64,000 nt of DNA from Henricia sp. BOLD:AAB3569 (taxonomy: Eukaryota > Echinodermata > Asteroidea > Spinulosida > Echinasteridae), in the NCBI GenBank assembly GCA_037783545.1, contig JBBELK010000317.1, forward strand, positions 930,001 to 994,000, given 5' to 3'. The notes below the pieces were generated by a model. It searched no databases and had not been told where the DNA came from. It saw only the letters and a list, made by a program, of their open reading frames with translations. Shown piece after piece: positions 49,401 through 60,345 of this stretch (within the stretch, counting starts at the first letter, position 1; each line of letters starts with the position of its first letter). A program made the translations under genes and the position numbers.

Positions 49401-52400
49401 TTTCGTGAAGAGCAAGGGGATTTTCCGGTGTCTCTGGCCGTTTCTAATTCATCATGGGTTTCCTCACGCTTGCGAGCGACTATTCAATGGACGCCTTTGA
49501 GGAATCCTTGGTTTCAGTACCAGAAAGAAATAATAATAATTAAACAAGAAGTTAAACCTGGAATTATAGTGCATTATGAGTATTATACAAAACTGTCATT
49601 TGTTTTGCCGAAACGGGAATTAAATTTGACACAAATTTTGAGATTCTATCCAACACGAGTTTCTTTTTCACCAAGCAAGCATTTCGTTTAATTTTAGTTC
49701 ATTCAATTCAACGACTGTGCAGAATGTTTTGCCTTTCAGGTTTTCTTTTTAGAATTTGGAACATGATCACGATTTGGCACGCACAACGTGTGTTTCAATT
49801 TGGGCAAACAATTTGCATGCAGGTTTTGTTGTATCGGTTAGAGACTGTTGTTTATTATGTGGAATAGGGTAGGCAAATGGTTTCATCGAGATGTCTCTCA
49901 ATTTCATTGTCGACCTTTTGGTTTTTAGCCCCACCTTTTTTGGAGTTTGTCTCGGCGGCTTTCGCGTATTTTTGATCTGGCGTATTTGCAATTTGCAGAT
50001 AGTCTGCACCATTCTCAAGTGCATGCATCGATAAGACTGTTTATATCAATATTATACTGGTCCTTCTGTAATATCATTGTGTCGCGGCCATAACTCGATC
50101 AGGTTTATTCGTATTAAAATGTCGATATATGACCAGAACTTTGTAGGCCTATCCGTTTATATTGAATGTGATTGTATAGGGTAGCAAGCTCTGTTTGAAA
50201 TTTTGTTGCTATTTTGAATGAATCAAAGTTACTTTTGTTTGCACATACACGAAATTGTAGTCCCAAACTCTACCGAAAAGGGTATCTTTGCGTAATTGAA
50301 TGCACAAGTAACGCAATTGGTCACCTATTTCGTGAACTTAAATTGGGGTCCAGGACGTCTGTTCAAATTCACGCGAAAACGAAAGAGTGAGGTTCAAAAC
50401 CGAATGCCGATTTTGCGAAATTGACCAGGAAAACTTATATTAAAACATATCAAAACGTGAAAACGAATACAGATTGCTGTAATGTTTAAACTTTACTGTT
50501 TGAGGCCTTTGTTATTAAAGAAAGTTGAGGTAAACTGTTCGATGAAAGAACGTTGCTATTTGCTATTATTATTATATTATTGTACTTTCTTGCTTTAATG
50601 TCCCGATAAAATATTATTAACGACCTTACCAAAATGAATACGACTTATTAGTATTCATAGGCAGCCCTCACACGCGGTGTTGATTCCCTCTAATTAATTG
50701 TTTAGAGAGAATTAAAAAGATATGGAGGCGAAAAGTAAATGAGAATTAGCTAAAAATCACATTTCCCCCCTTAAACTACGCTTGTCGATTGTTAAATTTC
50801 ATGGTTATTAATGCGCATGCACGCTTCAGTCAAAATTAATGTCAGCAAGATTTAGTGTAAACATCTAAAATCAGATTGCAAGTTGATAATATTTTCCCGA
50901 CGTGCAAGTATTTTTTTAATATGTATATTTTTTTCTTTTCTTTCAAAAATTTAAACTTCAGAAGAGGGAAAATGTTCACTGGTAACCAATCCGTGTTTGA
51001 ATGGCGGACAGTGTCTGGATACGGCTGGTGGTTTATCATGCACGTGCGCAGACGGGTTCTCTGGAGAGAGGTGCGAAAATGGTAAGGTCTGGAACCAATA
51101 ATATTCGGTTTGGAAAAAAAACACCTGATTAAAAGTGTTTTAATAAAAGACGCGATACTATAGTGTTGTAGTTCAGCTAGCCACTTCAACTTTATCCTTT
51201 GCACGCGGGCGGCCATGACAGGAGGAAGTCACAATTTCAACGTAAATCTGTTGTCCTGCCCCCTGTCATGGCCGCCGATGCAAAGGGTCTATATTGGGAG
51301 GGGTTTGATTACAGAAAGTCATTGTGTGGTGCTTGAACGTTTGTTCACACAAGGTTATATAGTTGACTGCCAATTAGCAACATCACTACAAACTTTATTT
51401 AGTCAATTGACTAAAACAATTTAGTCATGCACCGGGTCTTTGACTAAATGTCTAATTAGTCATACGTGGTTCGTATTGACTAATTTAAATTAGTCATGAA
51501 AAAGGGTTTTATTTAAATAATTTTAAAAATGATTAGTCGTGCAGGAATTAATTGGTCATGCGGGAAAATAAATTAGTCTTGCAGTACAATTATTTAGTAA
51601 TGTCAGTTAGTCAGCCTGACAAACTTAGTTTGTCACGTGCAACTACACAGTGTGTTTTGTATAATGCACTGAAATCGGCCTACGCAGAATATGTGCAATG
51701 ACTGTATGTATAGGGTGGATTAAAAAAAAACGAAACCGAGATATTATCGCTACTTGTGACTGAAGTAGGGCACGTACGAATGAACGGGAATGAATCCCGC
51801 CGAAACTCATGACTAATTAAATTAGTCATGAGTTTTGGTGGGATTATTCTTGCCATTAGTAATGTAATAAAAAGTTAGTCATGCAATTAGTCATGGGGAA
51901 ATAATTTTCCACTGTGATTGACTAAATAAAATTTTCAGTGATAGGCCCTAGACATTATCCCACAGTTACAAATCAGAATAATGGTACCATAACCAGTATC
52001 AATAGTTAACCATTCTTTCCAAATATCTAGTGCTTTTCATTGCAAGGAGTGGGTGCTATAGGCCAAGTTGCCACTAATATAAGCTTCTAATACCATGAAC
52101 CGTAGATATAACTGTTTATGTATTTCTGACAAGGCTTGTACCGATTTTGTATTTCTTCGCCTAGATGTTGACGACTGTACATTGACTGTTAATCCTTGCT
52201 CTAAACACGGCGAATGCACGGATTTGGTCAACGGGTTTTCTTGCAAGTGCGCGGATGGATACACTGGACAACGGTGTGAAACAGGTATGTGTTCTTTGAA
52301 AACCAAGGACATTGTCGAACTTTGTACAAACTTTTGAACTTTTTGATAGAATTTAACATGTATTTATAATATATTTGTGTAGATATAAACGAATGCGAGT

Positions 52401-55400
52401 CTAAAACCAACCCGTGCTCAAACCACGGCGAATGCACAGATTTGGTCAACGGGTTTTCTTGCAAGTGCGCAGATGGATACACTGGACAACGGTGTGAAAC
52501 AGGTATGTATGTGTTCTTTGAAAACCAAGGACATTGTCGAACTTTGTACAAACTTTTGAACTTTTCGATTGAATTTAACATGTATTTATAATATATTTGT
52601 ATAGATATAAACGAATGCGAGTTGAATGCCAACCCGTGCTCAAACCACGGCGAATGCACAGATTTGGTCAACGGGTTTTCTTGCAAGTGCGCTGATGGAT
52701 ACACTGGACAACGGTGTGAAACAGGTATGTGTTCTTTGAAAACCAAGGACATTGTCGAACTTTGTACAAACCTTTGAACTTTTTGATGGAATTTAACATG
52801 TATTTATAATATATTTGTATAGATATAAACGAATGCGAGTCGAATACCAACCCGTGCTCAAACCACGGCAAATGCACAGATTTGGTCAACGGGTTTTCTT
52901 GCAAGTGCGCGGATGGATACACTGGACAACGGTGTGAAACAGGTATGTGTTCTTTGAAAACCAAGGACATTGTCGAACTTTGCACAAACTTTTGAACTTT
53001 TTTTATGCAATTTAACATGTATTTATAATATATTTGTATAGATATAAACGAATGCGAGTCGAATACCAACCCGTGCTCAAACCACGGCGAATGCACAGAT
53101 TTGGTCAACGGGTTTTCTTGCAAGTGCGCGGATGGATACACTGGACAACGGTGTGAAACAGGTATGTGTTCTTTGAAAACCAAGGACATTGTCGAACTTT
53201 GCACAAACTTTTGAATTTTTTTTATGGAATTTAACATGTATTTATAATATATTTGTGTAGATATAAACGAATGCGAGTCGAATACCAACCCGTGCTCAAA
53301 CCACGGCGAATGCACAGATTTGGTCAACGGGTTTTCTTGCAAGTGCGCAGATGGATACACTGGACAACGGTGTAAAACAGGTATGTGTTCTTTGAAAACC
53401 AAGGACATTGTCGAACTTTGTACGAACCTTTGAACTTTTTGATGGAATTTAACATGTATTTATAATATATTTGTATAGATATAAACGAATGCGAGTCGAA
53501 TACCAACCCGTGCTCAAACCACGGCGAATGCACAGATTTGGTCAACGGGTTTTCTTGCAAGTGCGCGGATGGATACACTGGACAACGGTGTGAAACAGGT
53601 ATGTGTTCTTTGAAAACCAAGGACATTGTCGAACTTTGCACAAACTGTTGAACTTTTTTTATGGAATTTAACATGTATTTATAATATATTTGTATAGATA
53701 TAAACGAATGCGAGTCGAATACCAACCCGTGCTCAAACCACGGCGAATGCACAGATTTGGTCAACGGGTTTTCTTGCAAGTGCGCGGATGGATACACTGG
53801 ACAACGGTGTGAAACGGGTATGTGTTCTTTGAAAACCAAGGACATTGTCGAACTTTGCACAAACTTTTGAACTTTTTTTATGGAATTTAACATGTATTTA
53901 TAATATATTTGTGTAGATATAAACAAATGCGAGTCGAATACCAACCCGTGCTCAAACCACGGCGAATGCACAGATTTGGTCAACGGGTTTTCTTGCAAGT
54001 GCGCAGATGGATACACTGGACAACGGTGTAAAACAAGTATGTGTTCTTTGAAAACCAAGGAAATTGTCGAACTTTGTACAAACTTTTGAACTTTTTGATT
54101 GAATTTAACATGTATTTATAATATTTTTGTATAGATATAAACGAATGCGAGTCGAATACCAACCCGTGCTCAAACCACGGCGAATGCACAGATTTGGTCA
54201 ACGGGTTTTCTTGCAAGTGCGCGGATGGATACACTGGACAACGGTGTGAAACAGGTATGTATGGGTTCTTTGAAAACCAAGGACATTGTCGAACTTTGTA
54301 CACATTTTTGAACTTTTTTTATGGAATTTAACATGTATTTATAATATATTTGTGTAGATATTAACGAATGCGAGTTGAATACCAACCCGTGCTCAAACCA
54401 CGGCGAATGCACAGATTTGGTTAACGGGTTTTCTTGCAAGTGCGCGTATGGATACACTGGACAACGGTGTGAAACAGGTATGTATGGGTTCTTTGAAAAC
54501 CAAGGACATTGTCGAACTTTGTACACATTTTTGAACTTTTTTTTAAGGAATTTAACATGTATTTATAATATATTTGTGTAGATATTAACGAATGCGAGTT
54601 GAATACCAACCCGTGCTCAAACCACGGCGAATGCACAGATTTGGTTAACGGGTTTTCTTGCAAGTGCGCGGATGGATACACTGGACAACGGTGTGAAACA
54701 GGTATGTATGGGTTCTTTGAAAACCAAGGACATTGTCGAACTTTGTACACATTTTTGAACTTTTTTTTATGGAATTTAACATGTATTTATAATATATTTG
54801 TGTAGATATTAACGAATGCGAGTTGAATACCAACCCGTGCTCAAACCACGGCGAATGCACAGATTTGGTTAACGGGTTTTCTTGCAAGTGCGCGGATGGA
54901 TACACTGGACAACGGTGTGAAACAGGTATGTATTCTTTGAAAACCAAGGACATTGTCGAACTTTGCACAAACCTTTGAACTTTTTGATGGAATTTAACAT
55001 GTATTTATAATATATTTGTATAGATATAAACGAATGCGAGTCGAAAACCAACCCGTGCTCAAACCACGGTGAATGCACAGATTTGGTCAACGGGTTTTCT
55101 TGCAAGTGCGCGGATGGATACACTGGACAACGGTGTGAAACAGGTATGTATGTGTTCTTTGAAAACCAAGGACATTGTCGAACTTTGTACAAACTTTTAA
55201 ACTTTTTGATTGAATTTAACATGTATTTATAATATATTTGTATAGATATAAACGAATGCGAGTTGAATGCCCACCCGTGCTCAAAACACGGCAAATGCAC
55301 AGATTTGGTCAACGGGTTTTCTTGCAAGTGCGCGGATGGATACACTGGACAACGGTGTAAAACAGGTATGTGTGTGTGTTCTTTAAAAACCAAGGACATT

Positions 55401-58400
55401 GTCGAACTTTGCACAAACTTTTGAACTTTTTGATGGAATTTAACATGTATTTATAATATATTTGTATAGATATAAACGAATGCGAGTCGAATACCAACCC
55501 GTGCTCAAACCACGGCGAATGCACAGATTTGGTCAACGGGTTTTCTTGCAAGTGCGCGGATGGATACACTGGACAACGGTGTGAAACAGGTATGTGTTCT
55601 TTGAAAACCAAGGACATTGTCGAACTTTGCACAAACTGTTGAACTTTTTTTATGGAATTTAACATGTATTTATAATATATTTGTATAGATATAAACGAAT
55701 GCGAGTCGAATACCAACCCGTGCTCAAACCACGGCGAATGCACAGATTTGGTCAACGGGTTTTCTTGCAAGTGCGCGGATGGATACACTGGACAACGGTG
55801 TGAAACGGGTATGTGTTCTTTGAAAACCAAGGACATTGTCGAACTTTGCACAAACTTTTGAACTTTTTTTATGGAATTTAACATGTATTTATAATATATT
55901 TGTGTAGATATAAACAAATGCGAGTCGAATACCAACCCGTGCTCAAACCACGGCGAATGCACAGATTTGGTCAACGGGTTTTCTTGCAAGTGCGCAGATG
56001 GATACACTGGACAACGGTGTAAAACAAGTATGTGTTCTTTGAAAACCAAGGAAATTGTCGAACTTTGTACAAACTTTGGAACTTTTTGATTGAATTTAAC
56101 ATGTATTTATAATATTTTTGTATAGATATAAACGAATGCGAGTCGAATACCAACCCGTGCTCAAACCACGGCGAATGCACAGATTTGGTCAACGGGTTTT
56201 CTTGCAAGTGCGCGGATGGATACACTGGACAACGGTGTGAAACAGGTATGTATGGGTTCTTTGAAAACCAAGGACATTGTCGAACTTTGTACACATTTTT
56301 GAACTTTTTTTTATGGAATTTAACATGTATTTATAATATATTTGTGTAGATATTAACGAATGCGAGTTGAATACCAACCCGTGCTCAAACCACGGCGAAT
56401 GCACAGATTTGGTTAACGGGTTTTCTTGCAAGTGCGCGTATGGATACACTGGACAACGGTGTGAAACAGGTATGTATGGGTTCTTTGAAAACCAAGGACA
56501 TTGTCGAACTTTGTACACATTTTTGAACTTTTTTTTAAGGAATTTAACATGTATTTATAATATATTTGTGTAGATATTAACGAATGCGAGTTGAATACCA
56601 ACCCGTGCTCAAACCACGGCGAATGCACAGATTTGGTTAACGGGTTTTCTTGCAAGTGCGCGGATGGATACACTGGACAACGGTGTGAAACAGGTATGTA
56701 TGGGTTCTTTGAAAACCAAGGACATTGTCGAACTTTGTACACATTTTTGAACTTTTTTTTATGGAATTTAACATGTATTTATAATATATTTGTGTAGATA
56801 TTAACGAATGCGAGTTGAATACCAACCCGTGCTCAAACCACGGCGAATGCACAGATTTGGTTAACGGGTTTTCTTGCAAGTGCGCGGATGGATACACTGG
56901 ACAACGGTGTGAAACAGGTATGTATTCTTTGAAAACCAAGGACATTGTCGAACTTTGCACAAACCTTTGAACTTTTTGATGGAATTTAACATGTATTTAT
57001 AATATATTTGTATAGATATAAACGAATGCGAGTCGAAAACCAACCCGTGCTCAAACCACGGTGAATGCACAGATTTGGTCAACGGGTTTTCTTGCAAGTG
57101 CGCGGATGGATACACTGGACAACGGTGTGAAACAGGTATGTATGTGTTCTTTGAAAACCAAGGACATTGTCGAACTTTGTACAAACTTTTAAACTTTTTG
57201 ATTGAATTTAACATGTATTTATAATATATTTGTATAGATATAAACGAATGCGAGTTGAATGCCCACCCGTGCTCAAAACACGGCAAATGCACAGATTTGG
57301 TCAACGGGTTTTCTTGCAAGTGCGCGGATGGATACACTGGACAACGGTGTAAAACAGGTATGTGTGTGTGTTCTTTAAAAACCAAGGACATTGTCGAACT
57401 TTGCACAAACTTTTGAACTTTTTGATGGAATTTAACATGTATTTATAATATATTTGTATAGATATAAACGAATGCGAGTTGAATGCCGACTCGTGCTCAA
57501 ACCACGGCGAATGCACAGATTTGGTCAACGGGTTTTCTTGCAAGTGCGCGGATGGATACACTGGACAACGGTGTGAAACAGGTATGTGTTCTCTGAAAAC
57601 CAAGGACATTGTCGAACTTTGTACAAACTTTTGAACTTTTTGATGGAATTTAACATGTATTTATAATATATTTGTGTAGATATAAACGAATGCGAGTTGA
57701 ATGCCAACCCGTGCTCAAACCACGGCGAATGCACAGATTTGGTCAACGGGTTTTATTGCAAGTGCGTGGATGGATACACTGGACAACGGTGTGAAACAGG
57801 TATGTGTTCTTTGAAAACCAAGGACATTGTCGAACTTTGCACAAACTATTGAATTTTTTTATGGAATTGAACATGTATTTATAATATATTTGTATAGATA
57901 TAAACGAATGCGAGTTGAATGCCAACCTGTGCTCAAAACACGGCAAATGCACAGATTTGGTCAACGGGTTTTCTTGCAAGTGCGCGGATGGATACACTGG
58001 ACAACGGTGTGAAACAGGTATGTGTGTGTGTTCTTTGAAAACCAAGGACATTGTCGAACTTTGTACAAACGTTTGAACTTTTTGATGGAATTTAACATGT
58101 ATTTATAATATATTTGTATAGATATAAACGAATGCGAGTTGAATGCCAACCTGTGCTCAAACCACGGCGAATGCAAAGATTTGGTCAACGGGTTTTCCTG
58201 CAAGTGCGCGGATGGATACACTGGTCAACGATGTGAAACAAGTACGTGTTTTCAGCTTAAAGTGTATGTTATAATAAGTATCAAACTAAAAACGTCGAAC
58301 TTCCAACAGAAGTACACGAAACTGCACTTGGTAAAAAATACATAAAAATTCAAAGTTGAAGCCAAAGTTACAAAAAGCTTTACTTCACAAGTTGACAAGA

Positions 58401-60303
58401 GAAACCCGACCAAAAGTGTTGATAGCAATGGTAACGCACACGACATGATTTTCTTCTGTAAAATAGTACCTCTGTGGGAGAAATTGCCAAATGAAGGTGT
58501 TTTTGTTTTTTAAACACTGCAAGCAACTTTTTACTGCACTCGTATTCATACACAGCAAAAATCATCCATGAATTCTGCAGGTTTTCTGAAGTATTACTGC
58601 ACCTATGTGGCTGAAATTTCTACAAGGCAGTTTATCAACATTATTCTTTGTTTTCCAAATAATCTGTCTTTAATAAATCACATCTCTAAATTCACAGACA
58701 AAGATGACTGCGCACCGCGTCCGTGTAAGAATGGTTTTGTCTAAAGTGCTATAGTCTTTGAGAAATGAGTAAAACAATTAGTTTTCGTCTCATGAGACGA
58801 AAATTCAATTCGCCCCAAAACCATTTCACCCAAGTGCCATTTCGCCCCAAAATCACTTTGCCCGAGTGCCATTTCGCCCAAAATTACTTCGTCCAAACAC
58901 TACATTGCCCGAATGCTACTTCGCCCAAAAACCACTTCGTGCACAGGCCGTAGTTCAGGGCGAAATGGTTCAGGGCGAAGTGGTTTTGGGGCGAATTGAC
59001 TGCAAACCCTTTTTTGACTGTTTTCTCAAAAAGTTAGACGAAGTACCGAGCTGGTTTTTGCTCAGGTTGGTTTTATTCATGCATATCTTTAATCACACAG
59101 GGGGATACAACTATTTGTAACAGTTTACCAATCACGTATACTATCTTTAAGGATGGTGCAAGTATCTTGTCGTCTAAACACAATTTCAAAATGCTCTTTA
59201 CGGCAGTAACACACCAAGATGTTACACAAATTACACTTGCCAAATAAACACGATTCTGCAATTTCGTCACATCACAAGATGGATGATGATGGAAATTTGT
59301 AGGACAACGAACCATCATAATTATGACGAGATTCTCCGCAAAACGCAATAATTTAAACGCCGTATAGCAAAAGAGATAACGGTATCAGTACCTTATCAAT
59401 TGGTGGTCCTGTTTCGTCGAACAGATTATTGGCAAATTAACTGTGTTATACCCCTCCCAAAAATGTTTTACTTATTGGATTTTGTTATTCAGTGCAGTGC
59501 TTATAGTTGAACATGTAATATAAAACATATGGCTGTTTTCCCCAAATGCCAACAATTGATATACAGCGTTTCGCGATAAAACGCTTGATATGTCATTATA
59601 CATTTCTTATTATGAGCTATAATATGTGGATCACTGGTATTATGCCGATTTCCCAATCACAGCTCTTTTTTCTCACCTGATATTATATGACTGCAACCTC
59701 GTGTTGTTTTCATAATCATTCTTGCGAGATTCGTGTCCTCATTTTCCCTCCCAAGCAACACCAGAGGATAACTGCGACCCGAGGGCCCTGCCCTGCAATG
59801 GTCACGGGAAATGTACGAGTGCTTCCGACGGATACTCCTGTAGTTGTGACATCGCGTACACCGGCGACAGATGTGAAAAAGGTATGGCATTAAAGGCATA
59901 GGTTGGTCAGCAATGCGCGCGTGCCAAATTCGTGCCACGAAATACGCAGCTCCATAGCAAATGCATGCAACTGCGTATTTCGTGGCACACATTTGGCGTG
60001 CGCGCATTGCTGAGTGCCTTTAATGCCGGTCCATAATTTACGCAAAAGCGTGGCGCACCCAAGGAGAGGACTTTGGAGCTTTAGCAAACCCCGCCCCCCT
60101 ACTCCCAGTTTTTCATTATTTTTCTTCTTAAATAAAACAAACAAAAAATGGGCAACTAGCGTTTGACAGGTCTCTCCATTATGTCAATACACATGGCTAT
60201 AGATATCAGCATTGATGACGTCATCGACAGGATGGCCCCAACAAAACGCAGGCGCTTGGATTTTGCACTGTAAGTATAGGCATCATGGAACAAAATCAGC
60301 CAG

Positions 60304-60345
<42 letters not shown>

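Noticed and set aside
52037..58221. Long - strand open frames across the gene 3 EGF array (up to 246 codons, with repeats like [16 protein letters not shown])
   Set aside because: They run through exon and intron alike, are the complement of well-supported EGF exons with splice sites, and stay open only because unit lengths such as 219 are multiples of three. No start or domain supports them.
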